Shown here: positions 1 to 10,868 of the stretch, one piece after another
Layout: each line of letters opens with the position of its first letter
Position numbering within the stretch: position 1 is the stretch's first letter
Source: Lepidurus packardi
Lineage: Eukaryota > Arthropoda > Branchiopoda > Notostraca > Triopsidae
Direction of reading: 5' to 3'
DNA: 64,000 nucleotides
Assembly: GCA_023053545.1 (NCBI GenBank)
Contig: JAKZAN010000067.1
Coordinates: 124,001-188,000, forward strand
The notes under the pieces: generated by a model
What the model was told of the DNA's origin: nothing
Databases searched by the model: none
The model's input: only the letters and a program-made list of their open reading frames with translations
Made by a program: the position numbers and the translations under genes

Positions 1-392
1 GGACTGAATTAAATCCTTACGGACTGAATTAATTCCTTACGGACTTAATGAATTCCTTACGGACTGAATTAATTCATTACGGACTGAATTAATTCCTTAC
101 GGACTGAATTAATTCCTTACGGACTGAATTAATTCCTTACGGACTGAATTAATTCCTTACGGACTGAATTAATTCCTTACGGACTGAATTAATACCTTAC
201 GGACTGAATTAAATCCTTACGGACTGAATTAATTCCTTACGGACTTAATGAATTCCTTACGGACTGAATTAATTCATTACGGACTGAATTAATTCCTTAC
301 GGACTGAATTAATTCCTTACGGACTGAATTAATTCCTTACGGACTGAATTAATTCTTTACGGACTGAATTATTTCCTTACGGACCTAATTAA

Positions 393-440
393 TTCTTTAG
401 GATTGATTGAATTCCTTTCTTACTGAATAAATTCCTTACG
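393..440 (+). repeat. GGATTGATTG module (type example of 46 located)
   Basis: A 19-bp monomer ending TTCTTTA is followed by GGATTGATTGAATTCCTTTC and a monomer starting TTACTG or TTACGG. I located 46 copies by their TTCTTTA start. Subtypes: CCTTTCTTACTG and CCTTTCTTACGG, mainly left of 24 kb; CCGTTCTTACTG only at or right of 36010 (for example 37405, 39781, 43432, 48598, 52213, 55363, 59510, 62525); CCATTTTTACTG or CCATTCTTACTG in the tight pairs at 38.6, 41.2 and 45.3 kb. It creates GAATTC and lacks the normal CpG at its start (TTAGGATT). Confidence 0.9.
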
Positions 441-455
441 GACTGAATTAATTCC

Positions 456-467
456 TTAATTAATTCC
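456..467 (+). repeat. 12-bp short unit TTAATTAATTCC (type example)
   Basis: First of several dozen occurrences of CCTTAATTAATTCC, a monomer lacking 8 bp (CGGACTGA). It is the main phase-shifting element of the array and contains TTAATTAA. In most places the next monomer is TTTCATAC-type, which implies a single ancestral event spread by amplification. This example is instead followed by GTACTGAAGTTATTCC, a later recombinant. Other examples lie near 1859, 2489, 4870, 7347, 12727, 19748, 27714, 37154, 47514, 55022 and 62183. Confidence 0.9.
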
Positions 468-723
468 TTACGTACTGAAGTTATTCCTTACGGACTGAAT
501 TAATACCTTACGGACTGAATTAAATCCTTACGGACAGAATTAATTCCTTACGAACTGAATTAATTCCTTACGGACTGAATTAATTCCTTACGGACTGAAT
601 TAATTCCTTACGGACTGAATTAATTCTTTACGGACTGAATTAATTCCTTACGGACTTAATTAATTCCTTACGGACTGAATTAATTCCTTACGGACTGAAT
701 TACTTCCTTACGGACTGAATTAA

Positions 724-1180
724 TTCTTTAGGATTGATTGAATTCCTTTCTTACGGAATTAATTCCTTACGGACTGAATGAATTCCTTACGGACTGAACT
801 AATTTCATACGGACTGAATTAATTTATTACGGACTTAATTAATTTATTACGGACTGAATTAATTCCTTACGGACTGAATTATTTCCTTTCGGACTTAATT
901 AATTCCTTTCGTACTTAATTAATTCCTTACGGTCTGAATTAATTCCGTACGGATTTTATTAATTCCTTACGGACTGAATTAATTCATTACAGACTTAATT
1001 AATCCATTACGGACTGAATTATTTCCTTACGAACTGAAGTTATTCCTTACGGACTGAATTAATTACTTACGGACTAAATTATTTCCTTACGTACTGAAAT
1101 AATTCCTTACGGACTGAATTAATTCCTTACGGACTAAATTAATTCCTTACGGACTGAATTAATTCCTTACGGACTGAATT
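724..1180. repeat. Family I block, matches 10869 onward at 10,145 bp offset
   Basis: The block begins with a GGATTGATTG module of the TTACGGAATT subtype. It carries the GGTCTG...CCGTACGGATTTTATT pair (GGATTTTA at 951) and then GAACTGAAGTTATTCC, ATTACTTAC and GTACTGAAATAATTCC in order. The same order begins at 10869 with GGATTTTA at 11096; both anchors give an offset of exactly 10,145 bp. Small substitutions separate the copies, for example TTTATTAC here against TTCATTAC near 10970. The match ends near 1180, where a CCGTAAGG module takes over. This is the leftmost piece of the family that dominates 10.9-23 kb. Confidence 0.85.
951..970 (+). repeat. GGATTTTATT monomer (type example, family I marker)
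   Basis: A monomer GGATTTTATTAATTCC follows CCGTAC, usually after a GGTCTG monomer. It is the clearest phase marker of family I. Copies at 951, 11096, 17417, 18308, 18999, 20382 and then every 672 bp through 25-34 kb allow HOR periods to be read directly. In the right half the equivalent position often carries GGATTTAATT, a one-base difference that separates right-end copies. Confidence 0.85.
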
Positions 1181-4100
1181 AATTCATTATGGACTTAATT
1201 AATTCCGTAAGGAATGAAAGAATTAATTACGGACTGAATTAATTCCTTACGGACTTAATTAATTCCTTACGGACTGAATTAATTCCTTACGGACTGAATT
1301 AATTACTTACGGACTGAATTAGTTCCTTACGGACTGAATTAATTCTTTAGGATTGATTGAATTCCTTTCTTACTGAATAAATTCCTTACGGACTGAATTA
1401 ATTCCTTAATTAATTCCTTACGGACTGAATTAATTTCATACGGACTGAATTAATTCATTACGGACTTAATTAATCGATTTCGGACTGAATTAATTCATTA
1501 CGGACTTAATTAAATCCTTACAGACTGAATTAATTCCTTATGGACTTAATTAATTCCGTAAGGAATGAATTAATTAATTACGGACTGAAATAATTCCTTA
1601 CGGACTGAATTAATTCCTTACGGACTGAATTAATTCATTACGGACTTAATTAAATCCTTACAGACTGAATTAATTCCTTATGGACTTAATTAATTCCGTA
1701 AGGAATGAATTAATTAATTACGGACTGAAATAATTCCTTACGGACTGAATTAATTCCTTACGGACTGAATTAATTCCTTACGGACTGAATTAATTCCTTA
1801 CGGACTGAATTAATTCCTTACGGACTGAATTAATTCCTTACGGACAGAATTAATTCCTTAATTAATTCCTTACGGACTGAATTAATTTCATACGGACTGA
1901 ATTAATTCATTTCGGACTTAATTAATCGATTACGGACTGAATTAATTCCCTACGTACTGAACTTATTCCTTACGGACTGATTTAATTCCTTACGGACTGA
2001 ATTAATTCCTTACGGACTGAATTAATTCCTTACGGACTGAATTAATTCCTTACGGACTAAATTAATTCCTTACGGACTGAATTAATTCCTTACGGACTGA
2101 ATTAATACCTTACGAACTGAACTTATTCCTTACGGACTGATTTAATTCCTTACGGACTGAATTAATTCCTTACGGGCTGAATTAATTCCTTACGGACTGA
2201 ATTAATTCCTTACGGACTAAATTAATTCCTTACGGACTGAATTAATTCCTTACGGACTGAATTAATACCTTACGAACTGAATTAATTCTTTACGGACTGA
2301 ATTAAATCCTTACGGATTGAATTAATTCCTTACGGACTGAATTAATTCCTTACGGACTGAATATATTCATTACGGACTTAATTAAATCCTTACAGACTGA
2401 ATTAATTCCTTATGGACTTAATTAATTCCGTAAGGAATGAATTAATTAATTACGGACTGAAATAATTCCTTACGGACTGAATTAATTCCTTAATTAATTC
2501 CTTACGGACTGAATTAATTTCATACGGACTGAATTAATTCATTACGGACTTAATTAATCGATTTCGGACTGAATTAATTCATTACGGACTTAATTAAATC
2601 CTTACAGACTGAATTAATTCCTTATGGACTTAATTAATTCCGTAAGGAATGAATTAATTAATTACGGACTGAAATAATTCCTTACGGACTGAATTAATTC
2701 CTTACGGACTGAATTAATTCCTTACGGACTGAATTAATTCCTTACGGACTGAATTAATTCCTTACGGACTGAATTAATTCCTTACGGACAGAATTAATTC
2801 CTTAATTAATTCCTTACGGACTGAATTAATTTCATACGGACTGAATTAATTCATTTCGGACTTAATTAATCGATTAAGGACTGAATTAATTCCTTACGTA
2901 CTGAACTTATTCCTTACGGACTGATTTAATTCCTTACGGACTGAATTAATTCCTTACGGACTGAATTAATTCCTTACGGACTGAATTATTACCTTACGGA
3001 CTGAAATAAATCCTTACGGACTGAATTAATTCCTTACGGACTGAATTAATTAATTATGGACTTACTTAATCCCGTAAGGAATGAATGAATGAATTATATA
3101 CGGACTGAAATAATTCCTTACGGACTGAATTAATTCCTTACGGACTGAATTAATTCCTTACGGACTGAATTAGTTCCTTACGGACTGAATTAATTCTTTA
3201 GAATTGATTGAATTCCTTTCTTACTGAATTAATTCCTTACGGACTGAATTAATTTCGTACTGACTGAATTAATTCCTTAATTAATTCCTTACGGACTGAA
3301 TTAATTTCATACGGACTGAATTAATTCATTTCGGACTTAATTAATCGATTATGGACTGAAATAATTCCTCACGTAATGAACTTATTCCTTACGGAATGGA
3401 TTAATTCCTTACGGACTGAATTAATTCCTTACGGACTGAATTAATTCCTTACGGACTGAATTAATACCTTACGGACTGAATTAAATCCTTACGGACTGAA
3501 TTAATTCCTTACGGACTTAATGAATTCCTTACGGACTTAATTAATTCATTATGGACTGAATTAATTCCTTACGGGCTGAATTAATTCCTTACGGACCTAA
3601 TTAATTCCTTACGGACGGAATTAATTCTTTACGGACTTAATTAATTCCTTACGGATTTAATTAATTCCTTACGGACTGAATTAATTCCTTACGGACTGAA
3701 TTAATTCATTATGGACTTAATTAATTCCGTAAGGAATGAATTAATTAATTACGGACTGAATTAATTCCTTACGGACTTAATTAATTCCTTACGGACTTAA
3801 TTAATTCCTTACGGACTGACTTAATTCCTTACGGACTGAATTAATTTCGTACGGACTGAATTAGTTCCTTACGGACTGAATTAATTCTTTAGGATTGATT
3901 GAATTCCTTTCTTACTGAATAAATTCCTTACGGACTGAATTAATTCCTTACGGACTGAATTAATTCCTTACGGACTTAAATTAATTCCTTACGGACTGAA
4001 TTAATTCCTTACGGACTGAATTAATTCATTACGGACTTAATTAAATCCTTACAGACTGAATTAATTCCTTATGGACTTAATTCATTCCGTAAGGAATGAA

Positions 4101-6760
4101 TTAATTAATTACGGACTGAAATAATTCCTTACGGACTGAATTAATTCCTTAATTAATTCCTTACGGACTGAATTAATTTCATACGGACTGAATTAATTCA
4201 TTACGGACTTAATTAATCGATTTCGGACTGAATTAATTCATTACGGACTTAATTAAATCCTTACAGACTGAATTAATTCCTTATGGACTTAATTAATTCC
4301 GTAAGGAATGAATTAATTAATTACGGACTGAAATAATTCCTTACGGACTGAATTAATTCCTTACGGACTGAATTAATTCCTTACGGACAGAATTAATTCC
4401 TTAATTAATTCCTTACGGACTAAATTAATTTCATACGGACTGAATTAATTCATTTCGGACTTAATTAATCGATTACGGACTGAATTAATTCCCTACGTAC
4501 TGAACTTATTCCTTACGGACTGATTTAATTCCTTACGGACTGAATTAATTCCTTACGGACTGAATTAATTCCTTACGGACTGAATTAATTCCTTACGGAC
4601 TAAATTAATTCCTTACGGACTGAATTAATTCCTTACGGACTGAATTAATACCTTACGAACTGAATTAATTCCTTGCGGACTGAATTAAATCCTTACGGAT
4701 TGAATTAATTCCTTACGGACTGAATTAATTCCTTACGGACTGAATTAATTCATTACGGACTTAATTAAATCCTTACAGACTGAATTAATTCCTTATGGAC
4801 TTAATTAATTCCGTAAGGAATGAATTAATTAATTACGGACTGAAATAATTCCTTACGGACTGAATTAATTCCTTAATTAATTCCTTACGGACTGAATTAA
4901 TTTCATACGGACTGAATTAATTCATTACGGACTTAATTAATCGATTTCGGACTGAATTAATTCATTACGGACTTAATTAAATCCTTACAGACTGAATTAA
5001 TTCCTTATGGACTTAATTAATTCCGTAAGGAATGAATTAATTAATTACGGACTGAAATAATTCCTTACGGGCTGAATTAATTCCTTACGGACTGAATTAA
5101 TTCCTTACGGACTGAATTAATTCCTTACGGACTGAATTAATTCCTTACGGACTGAATTAATTCCTTACGGGCTGAATTAATTCCTTACGGACCTAATTAA
5201 TTCCTTACGGACGGAATTAATTCTTTACGGACTTAATTAATTCCTTACGGATTTAATTAATTCCTTACGGACTGAATTAATTCCTTACGGACTGAATTAA
5301 TTCATTATGGACTTAATTAATTCCGTAAGGAATGAATGAATTAATTACGGACTGAATTAATTCCTTACGGACTTAATTAATTCCTTACGGACTGAATTAA
5401 TTCCTTACGGACTGAATTAATTACGTACGGACTGAATTAGTTCCTTACGGACTGAATTAATTCTTTAGGATTGATTGAATTCCTTTCTTACTGAATAAAT
5501 TCCTTACGGACTGAATTAATTCCTTACGGACTGAATTAATTCCTTACGGACTTAAATTAATTCCTTACGGACTGAATTAATTCCTTACGGACTGAATTTA
5601 TTCATTACGGACTTAATTAAATCCTTACAGACTGAATTAATTCCTTATGGACTTAATTAATTCCGTAAGGAATGAATTAATTAATTACGGACTGAAATAA
5701 TTCCTTACGGACTGAATTAATTCCTTAATTAATTCCTTACGGACTGAATTAATTTCATACGGACTGAATTAATTCATTACGGACTTAATTAATCGATTTC
5801 GGACTGAATTAATTCATTACGGACTTAATTAAATCCTTACAGACTGAATTAATTCCTTATGGACTTAATTAATTCCGTAAGGAATGAATTAATTAATTAC
5901 GGACTGAAATAATTCCTTACGGACTGAATTAATTCCTTACGGGCTGAATTAATTCATTTCGGACTTAATTAATCGATTACGGACTGAATTAATTCCCTAC
6001 GTACTGAACTTATTCCTTACGGACTGATTTAATTCCTTACGGACTGAATTAATTCCTTACGGACTGAATTAATTCCTTACGGACTGAATTAATTCCTTAC
6101 GGACTAAATTAATTCCTTACGGACTGAATTAATTCCTTACGGACTGAATTAATACCTTACGAACTGAATTAATTCCTTGCGGACTGAATTAAATCCTTAC
6201 GGATTGAATTAATTCCTTACGGACTGAATTAATTCCTTACGGACTGAATTAATTCATTACGGACTTAATTAAATCCTTACAGACTGAATTAATTCCTTAT
6301 GGACTTAATTAATTCCGTAAGGAATGAATTAATTAATTACGGACTGAAATAATTCCTTACGGACTGAATTAATTCCTTAATTAATTCCTTACGGACTGAA
6401 TTAATTTCATACGGACTGAATTAATTCATTACGGACTTAATTAATCGATTTCGGACTGAATTAATTCCTTATGGACTTAATTAATTCCGTAAGGAATGAA
6501 TTAATTAATTACGGACTGAAATAATTCCTTACGGACTGAATTAATTCCTTACGGACTGAATTAATTCCTTACGGACTGAATTAATTCCTTACGGACTGAA
6601 TTAATTCATTACGGACTTAATTAAATCCTTACAGACTGAATTAATTCCTTATGGACTTAATTAATTCCGTAAGGAATGAATGAATTAATTACGGACTGAA
6701 TTAATTCCTTACGGACTTAATTAATTCCTTACGGACTGAATTAATTCCTTACGGACTGAA
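1181..6760. repeat. Family II block: CCGTAAGG-rich HORs of 212, 1,504 and 1,576 bp
   Basis: The recurrent series is TTCATTACGGACTTAATT, AAATCCTTACAGACTG, CCTTATGGACTT, CCGTAAGGAATG, then GACTGAAATAATTCC. CCGTAAGG starts at 1205, 1556, 1696, 2428, 2640, 3072, 3727, 4087, 4299, 4811, 5023, 5323, 5663, 5875, 6315, 6487 and 6667. Four pairs are spaced exactly 212 bp (eleven units, one of them the 12-bp unit). Offsets of 1,576 (4087 to 5663; 4299 to 5875) and 1,504 bp (CCCTACG 4491 to 5995; TTGCGG 4673 to 6177; CCGTAAGG 4811 to 6315) show larger overlapping duplications. A 21-bp monomer containing GGACTTAAATT appears near 3971 and 5547 and again at 6891 and 8266. Confidence 0.85.
1205..1240 (+). 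repeat. CCGTAAGG module (type example)
   Basis: Where consensus reads ATTCCTTACGGACTG, this module reads ATTCCGTAAGGAATG. CCGTAAGG is the exact reverse complement of CCTTACGG, so the change can be read as an 8-bp inversion in place plus one C-to-A substitution, with no length change. The next junction is AATTAATTACGG instead of AATTCCTTACGG. It is usually preceded by TTATGGACTT. It defines family II and is also built into the 672-bp and 1,944-bp HORs and most of the right half. Confidence 0.85.
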
Positions 6761-7694
6761 TTAATTACGTACGGACTGAATTAGTTCCTTACGGACTGAA
6801 TTAATTCTTTAGGATTGATTGAATTCCTTTCTTACTGAATAAATTCCTTACGGACTGAATTAATTCCTTACGGACTGAATTAATTCCTTACGGACTTAAA
6901 TTAATTCCTTACGGACTGAATTAATTCCTTACGGACTGAATTAATTCATTACGGACTTAATTAAATCCTTACAGACTGAATTAATTCCTTATGGACTTAA
7001 TTACTTCCGTAAGGAATGAATTAATTAATTACGGACTGAAATAATTCCTTACGGACTGAATTAATTCCTTACGGACTGAATTAATTCCTTACGGACTGAA
7101 TTAATTCCTTACGGACTGAATTAATTCATTACGGACTTAATTAAATCCTTACAGACTGAATTAATTCCTCATGGACTTAATTAATTCCGTAAGGAATGAA
7201 TTAATTAATTACGGACTGAAATAATTCCTTACGGACTGAATTAATTCCTTACGGACTGAATTAATTCCTTACGGACTGAATTAATTCCTTACGGACTGAA
7301 TTAATTCCATACGGACTGAATTAATTCCTTACGGACAGAATTAATTCCTTAATTAATTCCTTACGGACTGAATTAATTTCATACGGACTGAATTAATTCA
7401 TTTCGGACTGAATTAATCGATTACGGACTGAATTAATTCCTTACGTACTGAACTTATTCCTTACGGACTGATTTAATTCCTTACGGACTGAATTAATTCC
7501 TTACGGACTGAAATAATTCCTTACGGACTGAATTAATACCTTACGGACTGAATTAAATCCTTACGGACTGAATTAATTCCTTTCGGACTGAATTAATTCC
7601 TTACGGACTGAATTAATTCCTTACTGACTGAATTAATTCCTTACGGACTGAATTAATTCCTTACGGACTGAATTAATTCATTATGGACTTACTT

Positions 7695-7735
7695 AATTCC
7701 GTAAGGAATGAATGAATGAATTATATACGGACTGA
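7695..7735. repeat. 4-bp-expanded CCGTAAGG module (GAAT triplication)
   Basis: After CCGTAAGG the sequence reads GAATGAATGAATTATATACG instead of the usual GAATGAATTAATTAATTACG. The module is 4 bp longer and contains three adjacent GAAT words and a TATATA. The same form occurs near 3072 (there preceded by CCCG) and at 9374, the second copy of the 1,675-bp HOR. It is a local slippage product that was later amplified with its HOR. Confidence 0.8.
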
Positions 7736-7959
7736 AATAATTCCTTACGGACTGAATTAATTCCTTACGGACTGAATTAATTCCTTACGGACTGAATTAG
7801 TTCCTTATGGACTGAATTAATTCTTTAGAATTGATTGAATTCCTTTCTTACTGAATTAATTCCTTACGGACTGAATTAATTTCGTACGGACTGAATTAAT
7901 TCCTTAATTAATTCCTTACGGACTGAATTAATTTCATACGGACTGAATTAATTCATTTC

Positions 7960-8010
7960 GGACTTAATTAATCGGACTTAATTATTTCGGACTTAATTAT
8001 TCCTTACGGA
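7960..8010. repeat. Run of shortened monomers (14, 15, 19 bp)
   Basis: Three consecutive units are truncated: GGACTTAATTAATC (14), GGACTTAATTATTTC (15) and a 19-bp unit ending ATTATTCCTTAC. Two successive losses of CCTTAC-type tails bring GGACTTAATT elements closer together and remove 12 bp. The identical arrangement lies at the second copy of the 1,675-bp HOR (9635-9685). Elsewhere nearly all length changes are isolated, so three in a row are unusual. Confidence 0.85.
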
Positions 8011-9839
8011 CTGGATTAATTCCTTACGGACTGAATTAATTCTTTACGGACTGAATTAATTCCTTACGGACTGAATTAATACCTTACGGACTGAATTAAA
8101 TCCTTACGGACTGAATTAATTCCTTACGGACTGAATTAATTACGTACGGACTGAATTAGTTCCTTACGGACTGAATTAATTCTTTAGGATTGATTGAATT
8201 CCTTTCTTACTGAATAAATTCCTTACGGACTGAATTAATTCCTTACGGACTGAATTAATTCCTTACGGACTTAAATTAATTCCTTACGGACTGAATTAAT
8301 TCCTTACGGACTGAATTAATTCATTACGGACTTAATTAAATCCTTACAGACTGAATTAATTCCTTATGGACTTAATTAATTCCGTAAGGAATGAATTAAT
8401 TAATTACGGACTGAAATAATTCCTTACGGACTGAATTAATTCCTTACGGACTGAATTAATTCCTTACGGACTGAATTAATTCCTTACGGACTGAATTAAT
8501 TCATTACGGACTTAATTAAATCCTTACAGACTGAATTAATTCCTCATGGACTTAATTAATTCCGTAAGGAATGAATTAATTAATTACGGACTGAAATAAT
8601 TCCTTACGGACTGAATTAATTCCTTACGGACTGAATTAATTCCTTACGGACTGAATTAATTCCTTATGGACTTAATTAATTCCGTAAGGAATGAATTAAT
8701 TAATTACGGACTGAAATAATTCCTTACGGACTGAATTAATTCCTTACGGACTGAATTAATTCCTTACGGACTGAATTAATTCCTTACGGACTGAATTAAT
8801 TCATTACGGACTTAATTAAATCCTTACAGACTGAATTAATTCCTCATGGACTTAATTAATTCCGTAAGGAATGAATTAATTAATTACGGACTGAAATAAT
8901 TCCTTACGGACTGAATTAATTCCTTACGGACTGAATTAATTCCTTACGGACTGAATTAATTCCTTACGGACTGAATTAATTCCATACGGACTGAATTAAT
9001 TCCTTACGGACAGAATTAATTCCTTAATTAATTCCTTACGGACTGAATTAATTTCATACGGACTGAATTAATTCATTTCGGACTTAATTAATCGATTACG
9101 GACTGAATTAATTCCTTACGTACTGAACTTATTCCTTACGGACTGATTTAATTCCTTACGGACTGAATTAATTCCTTACGGACTGAAATAATTCCTTACG
9201 GACTGAATTAATACCTTACGGACTGAATTAAATCCTTACGGACTGAATTAATTCCTTTCGGACTGAATTAATTCCTTACGGACTGAATTAATTCCTTACT
9301 GACTGAATTAATTCCTTACGGACTGAATTAATTCCTTACGGACTGAATTAATTCATTATGGACTTACTTAATTCCGTAAGGAATGAATGAATGAATTATA
9401 TACGGACTGAAATAATTCCTTACGGACTGAATTAATTCCTTACGGACTGAATTAATTCCTTACGGACTGAATTAGTTCCTTATGGACTGAATTAATTCTT
9501 TAGAATTGATTGAATTCCTTTCTTACTGAATTAATTCCTTACGGACTGAATTAATTTCGTACGGACTGAATTAATTCCTTAATTAATTCCTTACGGACTG
9601 AATTAATTTCATACGGACTGAATTAATTCATTTCGGACTTAATTAATCGGACTTAATTATTTCGGACTTAATTATTCCTTACGGACTGGATTAATTCCTT
9701 ACGGACTGAATTAATTCTTTACGGACTGAATTAATTCCTTACGGACTGAATTAATACCTTACGGACTGAATTAAATCCTTACGGACTGAATTAATTCCTT
9801 ACGGACTTAATGAATTCCTTACGGACTGAATTAATTCAT

Positions 9840-10868
9840 TACGGACTGAATTAATTCCTTACGGGCTGAATTAATTCCTTACGGACCTAATTAATTCCTT
9901 ACGGACGGAATTAATTCTTTACGGACTTAATTAATTCCTTACGGATTTAATTAATTCCTTACGGACTGAATTAATTCCTTACGGACTGAATTAATTCCTT
10001 AAGGACTTAATTAATTCCTTACGGACTGAATTAATTCCTTTCGGACTGAATTAATTACTTACGGACTGAATTAGTTCCTTACGGACTGAATTAATTCTTT
10101 AGGATTGATTGAATTCCTTTCTTACTGAATAAATTCCTTACGGACTGAATTAATTCCTTAATTAATTCCTTACGGACTGAATTAATTTCATACGGACTGA
10201 ATTAATTCATTACGGAATTAATTAATCCATTACGGACTGAATTAATTCCTTACGTACTGAACTTATTCCTTACGGACTGAATTAATTCCTTACGGACTGA
10301 ATTAATTCCTTAATTAATTCATTACGGACTGAATTAATTTCATACGGACTGAATTAATTCATTACGGAATTAATTAATCCATTACGGACTGAATTAATTC
10401 CTTACGTACTGAAAGTATTCCTTACGGACTGAATTAATTCCTTACGGACTGAATTAATTCCTTACGGACTGAATTAATTCCTTACGGACTGAATTAATTC
10501 TTTACGGACTGAATTATTTCCTTACGGACTGAATTAATTCTTTAGGATTGATTGAATTCCTTTCTTACTGAATAAATTCCTTACGGACTGAATTAATTCC
10601 TTAATTAATTCCTTACGGACTGAATTAAATTCATACGGACTGAATTAATTCATTACGGAATTAATTAATCCATTACGGACAGAATTAATTCCTTACGTAC
10701 TGAACTTATTCCTTACGGACTGAATTAATTCCTTACGGACTGAATTAATTCCTTACGGACTGAATTAATTCCTTACGGACTGAATTAATTCCTTACGGAC
10801 TTAATTAATTCCTTACGGACTGAATTAATTCCTTACGGACTGAATTACTTCCTTACGGACTGAATTAA
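9840..10868. repeat. Mixed transition block between families II and I
   Basis: The block opens with the ordered variants GGGCTGAATT, GGACCTAATT, GGACGGAATT and CTTTACGGACTT also found near 3565-3625 and 5170-5230. It then carries GGATTGATTG modules at 10095 and 10538 and three copies of a set with GGAATTAATTAATCC at 10214, 10366 and 10657. The first two are 152 bp apart (eight units minus 8), the next 291 bp (15 units minus 9, one short unit and one 19-bp monomer). No non-satellite sequence is present. Confidence 0.8.

Larger units (their letters stand above)
1..723. repeat. Left edge block with 200-bp local period
   Basis: The first four monomers (AAATCC variant, consensus, GGACTTAATG variant, TTCATTAC variant) recur in the same order at 201-280, a 10-monomer period. 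Positions 81-180 hold five consecutive perfect consensus monomers, among the longest pure runs noticed. A GGATTGATTG module begins at 393 and a 12-bp short unit lies at 456-467. The order that follows (GTACTGAAGTTATTCC, AATACC, AAATCC, GGACAG, GAACTG) is the same ordered set seen near 11380-11480. No other sequence type is present. Confidence 0.85.
6760..9840. repeat. 1,675-bp HOR, two near-identical copies
   Basis: Independent anchors repeat at exactly 1,675 bp: CCGTAAGG 7007/8682, 7187/8862 and 7699/9374, the TTTAGAATTGATTG module 7821/9496, and ATCGGACTTA 7971/9646. The copies share about 1.1 kb (7007 to about 8135 and 8682 to about 9810). The sequence between them is a copy of 6805-7187 at 1,375 bp offset (6805/8180, 6891/8266, 7187/8562), with an extra 300-bp duplication (8382/8682, 8562/8862). 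The length fits 85 units: two 12-bp units, two 19-bp monomers, three short units after 7960, one 21-bp monomer and one 4-bp insertion give minus 25. Confidence 0.88.

Noticed and set aside
1-400. CRISPR array
   Set aside because: The repeats are directly adjacent with no unique spacers, and no cas genes are present.
1181-1260. CCGTAAGG/CCTTACGG as terminal inverted repeats of a transposon
   Set aside because: CCTTACGG is part of every consensus monomer, so an inverted partner is always nearby. There is no transposase or target-site duplication.
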